From Clostridiales bacterium (lineage in GTDB: Bacteria; Bacillota; Clostridia; Oscillospirales; Oscillospiraceae), in NCBI GenBank assembly GCA_021203685.1, contig JAJQAS010000060.1, forward strand, positions 1 to 8,484: a stretch of DNA of 8,484 bases. Reading direction: 5' to 3'. The notes beneath the pieces are model-generated. The model was given only the letters and a program-made list of their open reading frames with translations, was not told the DNA's origin and ran no database searches. Shown piece after piece: positions 1 to 4,246 of the stretch (the stretch's first letter is position 1; every line of letters begins with the position of its first letter). Position numbers and translations under genes: made by a program.

Positions 1-26
1 AGACCCAACATAGTGGGCCTTTCGAT

Positions 27-55
27 TGGAGCGGAAGACGAGGCTCGAACCCGCT
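27..55 (-). pseudogene. tRNA-Gly 3'-end remnant, repeat copy 1
   Basis: These 29 bases match the 3' end of the intact tRNA-Gly at 381-409 with a single difference. They include the encoded CCA, the acceptor 3' strand CTTCCGC and the whole T arm, in which the stem is GCGGG instead of GCGAG. Upstream on the minus strand there is no matching 5' acceptor strand, D arm or anticodon arm, so this cannot be a working tRNA. It is a T-arm/acceptor minihelix half. Confidence 0.85.
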
Positions 56-62
56 TCCTTGC

Positions 63-87
63 CCCGGAAAAGCGGAGCTTTTCCGGG
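63..87. repeat. 11-bp perfect hairpin in repeat copy 1 (second copy 240-264)
   Basis: CCCGGAAAAGC at 63-73 pairs perfectly with GCTTTTCCGGG at 77-87 around the 3-base loop GGA. No T run follows on either strand, so this is not an obvious terminator. It lies just upstream, on the minus strand, of the tRNA 3'-end remnant. Its role is unknown; an identical copy is at 240-264. Confidence 0.7.
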
Positions 88-106
88 TGCCGGTACCTCT
101 GATTGC

Positions 107-132
107 AAAAATCCGCCTGACCGGCGGATTTT
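107..132 (-). terminator. intrinsic terminator hairpin in repeat copy 1
   Basis: The stem AAAATCCGCC at 108-117 pairs perfectly with GGCGGATTTT at 123-132 around a 5-base loop. On the minus strand the stem is followed by a T run (TTTTTGC), the usual intrinsic terminator layout. It could also work on the plus strand, though with a weaker T run. Confidence 0.7.
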
Positions 133-133
133 G

Positions 134-165
134 GGTGGAGGTATCGAGTTCGATCACTTCCACCA
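134..165 (+). repeat. inverted tRNA-Gly-like hairpin, copy 1
   Basis: On the plus strand, 134-153 matches 19 of 20 bases of the intact tRNA-Gly from the 3' strand of its anticodon stem through the variable loop into the T loop, but in opposite orientation to that gene. The following bases to 165 resemble a shortened acceptor end finishing in CCA. The segment is also a near-perfect hairpin: 134-142 pairs with 156-164 and 143-147 with 150-154, with C155 bulged. A minus-strand read-through transcript of the tRNA would carry the complement of its own anticodon-stem to T-arm region here. I infer a decayed tRNA half in inverse orientation. Confidence 0.6.
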
Positions 166-199
166 AGCAAAAGAGAAAGACCCAACATAGTGGGCCTTT
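166..199 (-). terminator. copy of the tRNA-Gly terminator in the repeat
   Basis: Exact 177-bp-shifted duplicate of the hairpin at 343-376, again directly behind a tRNA-Gly 3' end (the remnant at 204-232). The terminator therefore travelled with the tRNA end when the unit was duplicated. Confidence 0.6.
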
Positions 200-203
200 C
201 GAT

Positions 204-232
204 TGGAGCGGAAGACGAGGCTCGAACCCGCT
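204..232 (-). pseudogene. tRNA-Gly 3'-end remnant, repeat copy 2
   Basis: Identical to the remnant in copy 1 and 177 bp from it. It has the CCA, the acceptor 3' strand and the T arm of tRNA-Gly, without any 5' half. The identity between copies suggests recent duplication or active homogenisation. Confidence 0.85.
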
Positions 233-283
233 TCCTTGCCCCGGAAAAGCGGAGCTTTTCCGGGTGCCGGTACCTCTGATTGC

Positions 284-309
284 AAAAATCCGCCTGACCG
301 GCGGATTTT
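284..309 (-). terminator. intrinsic terminator hairpin in repeat copy 2
   Basis: Second copy of the 10-bp perfect stem with 5-base loop (285-294 with 300-309) and a minus-strand T run. It would back up the terminator at 343-376 for transcripts leaving tRNA-Gly. Confidence 0.7.
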
Positions 310-310
310 G

Positions 311-342
311 GGTGGAGGTATCGAGTTCGATCACTTCCACCA
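311..342 (+). repeat. inverted tRNA-Gly-like hairpin, copy 2
   Basis: Exact copy of the 134-165 hairpin, shifted by 177 bp. This copy lies closest to the functional tRNA-Gly, whose 399-418 segment is its inverted partner (19 of 20 bases). Confidence 0.6.
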
Positions 343-376
343 AGCAAAAGAGAAAGACCCAACATAGTGGGCCTTT
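343..376 (-). terminator. terminator of tRNA-Gly
   Basis: 353-361 pairs with 368-376 in a 9-bp stem around a 6-base loop. The only imperfect pair (357/372) is a G-U wobble in the minus-strand RNA but an A-C mismatch in the plus-strand RNA, so the hairpin favours minus-strand transcripts. It is followed on the minus strand by a pyrimidine tract, TCTCTTTTGC. It begins 4 nt beyond the CCA of tRNA-Gly. An identical copy sits at 166-199, and half of another is at the left edge. Confidence 0.7.
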
Positions 377-380
377 CGAT

Positions 381-456
381 TGGAGCGGAAGACGAGGCTC
401 GAACTCGCTACCTCCACCTTGGCAAGGTGGCGCTCTACCAGATGAGCTACTCCCGC
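381..456 (-). tRNA. tRNA-Gly (anticodon GCC)
   Basis: The 76-nt minus-strand sequence folds as a complete cloverleaf. The acceptor stem pairs GCGGGAG with CTTCCGC (one G-U), the D stem is GCTC/GAGC, the anticodon stem is CCACC/GGTGG around the loop TTGCCAA with anticodon GCC, and the T stem is GCGAG/CTCGT around TTCGAGC. The 3' CCA is encoded (TGG at 381-383 on the plus strand). It reads glycine codons GGC and GGU. A promoter lies 6 nt upstream of the mature 5' end, and a terminator hairpin begins a few bases after the CCA, so it is probably transcribed alone. The last 24 bases are duplicated in the adjoining tandem repeats. Confidence 0.97.
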
Positions 457-461
457 GGAAC

Positions 462-496
462 GAAGAATAGTTTATCACAAAACGCGGAAAAGTCAA
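462..496 (-). promoter_or_regulatory. sigma-A promoter of tRNA-Gly
   Basis: On the minus strand, TTGACT (491-496) is separated by 16 bp from TAAACT (469-474), with a TGA directly before the -10 that makes an extended -10. The predicted start near 462 is about 6 nt before the mature tRNA 5' end, the usual spacing for a stable RNA gene. Confidence 0.7.
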
Positions 497-524
497 GAGC
501 AAATTTTCATTTTTTCCACAGGCA

Positions 525-556
525 GCGCCGGAGGCGGTTGGTTCCGCCTCCGGCGC
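525..556 (-). terminator. GC-rich hairpin after glgB, probable terminator
   Basis: GCGCCGGAGGCGG at 525-537 pairs perfectly with 544-556 (13 bp) around TTGGTT. It starts 7 nt beyond the branching enzyme stop codon. There is no clear T run on the minus strand after it, so termination may be weak or need Rho, or the hairpin may mainly protect the mRNA 3' end. Confidence 0.55.
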
Positions 557-563
557 GTTGGTT

Positions 564-2570
564 TTAGCTGGTGGGTTCCTGCTGGGGCACAGGCCGCAGC
601 ACCACGGCGGTGCGGCTGGGCAGGTACAGCTTCAGGTGGCTGCCCTCCACGCCGGGGACGAAGGAGGAATAGCGCTCGTGGTCGATGCGGCCCTGGCCGC
701 CGTATTTCCAGTCATCGCTGCAAAGGGCCACCTCGTAGTCGTGGGGCTGGGATACGGGGACCATATAGTCGGTGAAGGACTGGGTGGGGTGGAAGTTGAA
801 CACAAAGAGCAGGTTGTTCCGCTCAAAGGCCAGCACGTGGTCGCCCACGTTGACCCATTTCAGGTCGGCCATACCCTGGTCGAAGATGCGGTAGCGTTTG
901 GTGACGGCGACCATGTCGCGGTCGAACTCGCCCAGCCACTGGTACTTCAAAAAACCGTTGTCCAGCAGACTCCACTGGCGGCGGCAATACTGGAAGCTCC
1001 AGCCGTTGCCCTCCCGGGGGAAGTCGATCCATTCGGGGTGGCCGAACTCGTTGCCCATGAAGTTCAGGTAGCCCTCCCCGCCGCCGCCGATGGTCAACAG
1101 GCGGATTATCTTGTGCAGGGCGATGGCCCGGTCGATGACCAGGGTGTGACAGTCCTTGTTCATGTCGGTGTACATGGCGGCGTCCGCCAGCCGGAAGATC
1201 ATGGTCTTGTCGCCCACCAGGGCCTGGTCATGGCTCTCCACATAGGCGATGGTCTTTTCACCAGGGCGGCGCAGGCACATGGAGCCCCAAATCTGCTGGA
1301 GGTCCCAGGCGTCGTCGGACTGCTCCTTCACCAGCTTGATCCACATGTCCGGCAGTCCCATGCCCAGGCGGTAGTCGAAGCCGATCCCGCCGTCCTGGAT
1401 AGGCAGGCACATCCCCGGCATACCGGACATATCCTCCGCGATAGTGACTGCGTGGGGGTTCACCTGGCGAATCAGCTCGTTGGCCAGCTGGAGGTAGGTG
1501 ATGGCCTGGGTGTCGGTGTTCAGGGAGAAATATTTGTCGTTGCTGTTGAAGTCGGTGCCCAGGCCGTGGTCCAGGTAGAGCATGGAGGTGACGCCGTCGA
1601 ACCGGAAGCCGTCGAAGTGGTATTCGGTCATCCAGAATTTCAGGTTGGACAGCAGGAAGTGCAGCACCTCGTTGCGGTCATAGTTGAAGCACTTGGTGCC
1701 CCAGGCGGGGTGCTCCCCTCGCTGGCCGGGGTGGAAAAACTGCTCGGTGGTGCCGTCGAAGAGGTTGATGCCCTCGGCGGTGTTCTTGACGGCGTGGGAG
1801 TGGACCACGTCCAGCAGCACCCGCAGCCCCATTGAGTGGGCCTTGTTGACCAGGTATTTCAGGTCCTCCGGCAGACCGAACCAGCTGGAGGCAGCGTAAA
1901 AGCTGGACACCTGGTAGCCAAAGGAGCCGTAATAGGGGTGCTCCATAATGGCCATCAACTGGATGGTGTTGTAGCCCGCCTTTTTGATGCGGGGCAGCGT
2001 TTTTTCCGCGAACTCCCGGTAGGTGCCGACCCGCTCTTCCTCCTGGGCCATGCCCACATGGGCCTCGTAGATATAGAGGGGCGCGTCCAGGTGGAATCCA
2101 TAGTCCGTCCAGGGGAACTGGGGCCGGTCGTCCCAGACCTCGCAGCACCACTGGTAGTTTTTTTCGTCCTGCACCACCCGCCGGGCGTAGAGGGGGATGT
2201 GCTCAGTGAGGGCGTCGCCGTTTTTCACCACTGTCTTGACTTTGCTGCCGTTGTGGATGGCCTCCGACTGCAGCCTGATCTCCCAGGTGCCAAAATAGGG
2301 GTCGATCTTCTCCATGGGGTGGCTGGTCTTGTTCCAGCCGTTGAAGTCGCCCTCCAGATAGAGCTGATCCGCCCCGGGCGCCCACTCCCGGTAGACCCAG
2401 CCGTCCTCCAGGTGGTGGAAGCCGAAGTACAGATAGGCGTTGGCGAACTCGTTCAGGGTGCGGCCATCGCCCACCAGCTGGTCTTTTTTGCGATAATAGT
2501 TGTCCATCCGCAGCTGGATATCCCCTTCAAAGGGCTTCAGCTGGGGGTTCAGTTCGAGAATACGGTACAT
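564..2570 (-). CDS. glgB: 1,4-alpha-glucan (glycogen) branching enzyme, eukaryote-type GH13_8
   Basis: This 668-residue cytoplasmic enzyme cuts an alpha-1,4-glucan chain and rejoins the end through an alpha-1,6 bond, making branch points in glycogen. An N-terminal segment and a CBM48-like beta domain (about 47-140) precede the GH13 barrel and an all-beta C-terminal domain (about 570-662). The family motifs are intact: DVVHSH at 254-259, GFRFDGVTS at 321-329 with nucleophile Asp325, TIAEDMSG at 376-383 with acid/base Glu379, and YVESHD at 443-448 with Asp448. The wording of the nucleophile region (GFRFDGVTSMLY) matches the eukaryotic GBE1/plant type (GH13_8) rather than the usual bacterial GH13_9 enzyme, and the length is close to GBE1. 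The start is the ATG at 2570, with AAAGGAG at 2578-2584, 7 nt upstream. No other glycogen genes (glgC, glgA, glgP) are adjacent; it seems monocistronic. Confidence 0.95.
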   Translation of the reverse strand: MYRILELNPQLKPFEGDIQLRMDNYYRKKDQLVGDGRTLNEFANAYLYFGFHHLEDGWVYREWAPGADQLYLEGDFNGWNKTSHPMEKIDPYFGTWEIRLQSEAIHNGSKVKTVVKNGDALTEHIPLYARRVVQDEKNYQWCCEVWDDRPQFPWTDYGFHLDAPLYIYEAHVGMAQEEERVGTYREFAEKTLPRIKKAGYNTIQLMAIMEHPYYGSFGYQVSSFYAASSWFGLPEDLKYLVNKAHSMGLRVLLDVVHSHAVKNTAEGINLFDGTTEQFFHPGQRGEHPAWGTKCFNYDRNEVLHFLLSNLKFWMTEYHFDGFRFDGVTSMLYLDHGLGTDFNSNDKYFSLNTDTQAITYLQLANELIRQVNPHAVTIAEDMSGMPGMCLPIQDGGIGFDYRLGMGLPDMWIKLVKEQSDDAWDLQQIWGSMCLRRPGEKTIAYVESHDQALVGDKTMIFRLADAAMYTDMNKDCHTLVIDRAIALHKIIRLLTIGGGGEGYLNFMGNEFGHPEWIDFPREGNGWSFQYCRRQWSLLDNGFLKYQWLGEFDRDMVAVTKRYRIFDQGMADLKWVNVGDHVLAFERNNLLFVFNFHPTQSFTDYMVPVSQPHDYEVALCSDDWKYGGQGRIDHERYSSFVPGVEGSHLKLYLPSRTAVVLRPVPQQEPTS

Positions 2571-2642
2571 GGGAAAACTCCTTTCGTTGGAACAGGTCCC
2601 GGAAAAGCTTCCTGGCCGACAGAGAAAAACGCAGGGTGTTCA

Positions 2643-2677
2643 TCTGTTATTTTACCAGTCTCCGGCGAAATTTACAA
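2643..2677 (-). promoter_or_regulatory. promoter of glgB
   Basis: On the minus strand, TTGTAA (2672-2677) and TAAAAT (2649-2654) are 17 bp apart, and TGG directly before the -10 gives an extended -10. The predicted start near 2642 gives an untranslated leader of about 70 nt. Divergent to the aroK-side promoter. Confidence 0.65.
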
Positions 2678-2757
2678 TAGGATTTTAGCACTTTTGAAAA
2701 ATTGCCCAAAGCTGCCCCTCCGCCCCGCTGTTTCTTTGCAAAACCCTTCGCCCTGTG

Positions 2758-2793
2758 TTGACAAAAAAGGAGATTTCATATATAATGATGGTG
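2758..2793 (+). promoter_or_regulatory. consensus sigma-A promoter upstream of aroK
   Basis: TTGACA (2758-2763) and TATAAT (2781-2786) are both perfect consensus hexamers at the optimal 17-bp spacing. The predicted start is near 2793. A terminator-like hairpin begins exactly there, so transcription of aroK at 2921 from this promoter would need read-through. Confidence 0.85.
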
Positions 2794-2828
2794 CTGTCAC
2801 GAAACGATGGTTGACAGCTGTTTTTTTA
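2793..2828 (+). terminator. terminator-like hairpin at the transcript 5' end upstream of aroK
   Basis: GCTGTCA (2793-2799) pairs perfectly with TGACAGC (2812-2818) around a 12-base loop, followed by TG and seven T (2821-2827). This is the layout of an intrinsic terminator, with a modest 7-bp stem. It coincides with the predicted +1 of the consensus promoter, so it would release an RNA of only about 35 nt, or act as a leaky block or 5' stabilising hairpin. Confidence 0.6.
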
Positions 2829-2920
2829 TTCACACAATTTCGCACCGCACCGCGTTAAAGTGTGAAACCAAAGACTGTTCTGACGGCAGACCGCCGCCTG
2901 AGAAATGGAGAGAGACCCCT

Positions 2921-3421
2921 ATGAAAAACATTGTACTCATTGGCATGATGGGCAGCGGCAAGACCACCTGCGGTCTGCTGCTCAGCGAAAAGCTCGGCCG
3001 CACCCTGGTGGATGCCGACGTGACCATCCAGACCCGGGAGAACCGCACCACCTCGGAGATCTTCGCCACCGACGGCGAAGGCTATTACCGGGATTTGGAG
3101 ACCGCCCTCTGCCACGAGCTGGAACGCCTGGACGACCTGGTCATCGCCACCGGCGGCGGGATGATCATGCGGGAGGAGAACGTCAAGGCCCTGCGCAGCA
3201 ACGGCGTGGTGTTCCTGCTCAACCGCCCGGTGGACGAGATCTTTGACGGCGAGGACCTGGCGGACCGCCCCCTGGCCCAGAACGGCAAACAGGACTTCAT
3301 CGACCGCTTCGAAGCCCGGAAGCCCTATTACTTCGGCGCGGCCGACGAGGTCATCACCAACTTCGCCTCCCCGGAAGTCACCGTGGGCGAAATTTTAGAG
3401 CGGATGAAGAAGTATCAGTGA
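2921..3421 (+). CDS. aroK: shikimate kinase
   Basis: This 166-residue cytoplasmic kinase phosphorylates shikimate to shikimate 3-phosphate with ATP, the fifth step of the chorismate pathway to aromatic amino acids. The Walker A loop GMMGSGKTT is at 8-16. The shikimate-binding residues are visible as Asp33 (in DAD), Arg57 (YYRDLE) and the GGG at 78-80. The lid arginine is Arg116 (DRPLAQN), and a further arginine, Arg133, matches the C-terminal substrate contact. The length is typical for a stand-alone AroK. The ATG at 2921 is preferred over an in-frame start at 2807 because GGAGAG at 2907-2912 lies 8 nt before it and the protein opens with the canonical beta strand and P-loop. No other aro gene adjoins it; a terminator follows, so it is probably monocistronic. 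Confidence 0.95.
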   Translation: MKNIVLIGMMGSGKTTCGLLLSEKLGRTLVDADVTIQTRENRTTSEIFATDGEGYYRDLETALCHELERLDDLVIATGGGMIMREENVKALRSNGVVFLLNRPVDEIFDGEDLADRPLAQNGKQDFIDRFEARKPYYFGAADEVITNFASPEVTVGEILERMKKYQ

Positions 3422-3464
3422 CCCTTTTCCCCGCCCTGTCCGCAATTACATCCCTGCCATCTTC

Positions 3465-3500
3465 ACCCGCCCGGAGGCCCATCCCCGGGCGGGTTGCTTT
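3465..3500 (+). terminator. intrinsic terminator of aroK
   Basis: ACCCGCCCGG (3465-3474) pairs perfectly with CCGGGCGGGT (3485-3494) around a 10-base loop, followed by TGCTTTGT. It lies 43 nt after the aroK stop. The T run is short but the stem is strong. Confidence 0.75.
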
Positions 3501-3594
3501 GTCAAAACGGGTGTTCTGTGGTAAATCTACGACCGGAAAATGTGGACAGAATGTGAATAATGCAGGTTATCCGCCAAAATGCGTCCGTTTTGAA

Positions 3595-3630
3595 TTGACT
3601 TTCTGTCCGCACTTTATTATAATAAAGCGT
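3595..3630 (+). promoter_or_regulatory. strong sigma-A promoter of the ferredoxin leader
   Basis: TTGACT (3595-3600) and a perfect TATAAT (3618-3623) are 17 bp apart. The predicted start is near 3630. It drives the 218-nt leader and presumably the ferredoxin gene at 3848. Confidence 0.85.
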
Positions 3631-3847
3631 AGCGGCGTTGGGGCTTTGGGGTCCCCCATGGCCTTGCGGAAATTTCCCGGGAAAGATTCTTGCCGCCGCA
3701 GCAGGTAAAATCAGTACAGGTTTCAGAACAAAACAGGTACTTTGGGGCAGCGATGCCCCAAAAGTTGCGCCCGAAGGAGGACAGAACGACGTTCTGCGTC
3801 TCCTGCGGGCGCTGTTGTTCCCACGGTGAAAGATCAGGAGGTTTGTT
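3630..3847 (+). promoter_or_regulatory. structured 5' leader RNA, class not recognised
   Basis: Between the promoter and the ferredoxin start lie about 218 nt of strongly foldable, non-coding sequence. GCGGCG (3632-3637) can close against CGCCGC (3694-3699). TTTGGGGCA (3741-3749) pairs with TGCCCCAAA (3754-3762) around a GCGA tetraloop of the GNRA type. A long arm has three stacked helices: 3767-3773 with 3806-3812, 3775-3779 with 3800-3804, and 3782-3787 with 3791-3796. The arm is followed only by a weak T tract (TGTTGTT). An AGGAGG at 3775-3780 sits inside this arm, while the real ribosome binding site AGGAGG is at 3836-3841. I do not recognise a known riboswitch consensus. It could be a cis-regulatory leader or a separate small RNA. 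Confidence 0.55.
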
Positions 3848-4129
3848 ATGTTTGAAGTGTTGGTTTGTATGGAGTCGAATGGGGACTGTAAACGGCAGAT
3901 GGCGGAGAAAATTTTGGCGCGGTTTCAGGCGCTGATCCGGGAAAACGATTTGACAGAGCAGGTGTCGGTGCAGCCCTCCCCCTGCCTGGGTCTTTGCAGG
4001 GCGGACGGGGCCACCGTCCAAATCGGAACGAACCTCTATACCGGTGTGACCCCGGCCAACGCGGACTATGTGTTCCGGGAATACGTGCTCCATCTCTTCC
4101 CCAAGCAGGGAAAAACCGGCGTTGGGTAG
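3848..4129 (+). CDS. small thioredoxin-like [2Fe-2S] ferredoxin domain protein
   Basis: This 93-residue soluble protein has the four-cysteine pattern of thioredoxin-fold [2Fe-2S] ferredoxins and NuoE-like subunits: Cys7 and Cys14 near the N-terminus, and Cys46 and Cys50 in the motif CLGLC. After the second pair comes the typical strand and turn of the fold (ATVQIG, then LYTGVTPANAD) and a C-terminal helix. There is no signal peptide or membrane segment, so a cytoplasmic electron carrier or redox sensor is likely; its partner is unknown, since no hydrogenase or NADH-oxidising subunit lies beside it. The gap between the first two cysteines is 6 residues, within the variation of this fold. AGGAGG at 3836-3841 is 6 nt before the ATG. 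The gene is preceded by a long structured leader, and 117 bp separate it from the regulator downstream. Confidence 0.82.
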   Translation: MFEVLVCMESNGDCKRQMAEKILARFQALIRENDLTEQVSVQPSPCLGLCRADGATVQIGTNLYTGVTPANADYVFREYVLHLFPKQGKTGVG

Positions 4130-4172
4130 AAAATAGCGCACGATCACGCCACTGTTTCATCACTGAAATCTC

Positions 4173-4208
4173 TTGACTAATAGCAAAAATTGATTTATTC
4201 TATAGGCG
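4173..4208 (+). promoter_or_regulatory. promoter of the LysR-family gene
   Basis: TTGACT (4173-4178) and TATTCT (4196-4201) are 17 bp apart, giving a predicted start near 4208 and a leader of about 39 nt. GGGAGAGAG at 4231-4239 is the ribosome binding site, 7 nt before the ATG. Confidence 0.6.
4180..4203 (+). promoter_or_regulatory. operator-like dyad over the LysR-gene -10 region
   Basis: The 24 bases from ATAG (4180-4183) to CTAT (4200-4203) form an imperfect palindrome with 9 of 12 positions paired. It contains T-N11-A spacings (4181/4193 and 4190/4202), the signature of LysR-type binding boxes. It covers the spacer and -10 of the promoter, so binding would be expected to repress; autorepression is common in this family. 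AT-richness makes a chance match possible. Confidence 0.4.
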
Positions 4209-4246
4209 TAAAAAGGGTTTGCAGTTGACAGGGAGAGAGACGAAAC

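Larger units (their letters stand above)
1..404. repeat. 177-bp tandem repeat carrying tRNA-Gly 3'-end copies
   Basis: Copy 1 is 1-177, copy 2 is 178-354 and is identical base for base, and copy 3 begins at 355. Copy 3 stays identical through 404, then passes into the intact tRNA-Gly gene; the first difference is T405, where the repeat has C. The array is cut by the left window edge, so its true copy number is unknown. Read on the minus strand, each unit holds in order a terminator-like hairpin, an inverted tRNA-like hairpin, a second terminator hairpin, an 11-bp GC-capped hairpin, and a copy of the tRNA T-arm and acceptor 3' strand ending in CCA. No ribosome binding site or protein-like composition supports coding here. 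Unequal crossing-over, repeated integration at a tRNA 3' end, or an assembly artefact could each explain the array. Confidence 0.93.

Noticed and set aside
1..404. CRISPR array
   Set aside because: The whole 177-bp period is repeated identically, with no variable spacers between short repeats and no cas genes in the window.
87..470. 127-codon open frame through the tandem repeats on the plus strand
   Set aside because: It is an in-frame reading of the 177-bp repeat (divisible by three) and of the tRNA antisense strand, with no ribosome binding site; the translated repeat is typical of spurious tRNA-region proteins.
2785..2814. Nine-codon frame ATG ATG GTG ... TGA after AAAGGAG at 2766-2772
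   Set aside because: Its start overlaps the -10 hexamer of the promoter, so the transcript from that promoter would not include it, and no upstream promoter is seen.
558..2858. Two long plus-strand frames opposite the branching enzyme gene (558-1835 and 1836-2858)
   Set aside because: They mirror the third-position GC bias of a well-supported minus-strand gene. Their composition is Val/Gly/His/Gln-rich with no recognisable domain, and no binding site precedes the starts.
2793..2887. Attenuator in which GCTGTCA (2793-2799) re-pairs with TGACGGC (2881-2887)
   Set aside because: The pairing is possible with one G-U, but the distal partner is made only after the terminator has been passed, so it cannot act as an antiterminator. 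Kept only as a coincidence.
2807..2920. N-terminal extension of shikimate kinase from an upstream in-frame start at 2807
   Set aside because: The extension runs through the terminator T run and lacks a binding site; the ATG at 2921 has one and begins the family's first beta strand.
3436..3611. Nine-base direct repeat CTGTCCGCA at 3436-3444 and 3603-3611, with a loose inverse at 3541-3549
   Set aside because: The repeat is short and spaced too widely for a typical operator. It could easily be chance in this composition.
3630..3847. T-box, SRP RNA, RNase P RNA, tmRNA or a common riboswitch in the ferredoxin leader
   Set aside because: I looked for the signature sequences of these RNAs that I know and found none, so I left the leader unclassified.
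3617..4147. 176-codon minus-strand frame opposite the ferredoxin and its leader
   Set aside because: No family resemblance. It crosses the strong plus-strand promoter's leader, and the opposite strand has a convincing gene with conserved cysteines and a good binding site.
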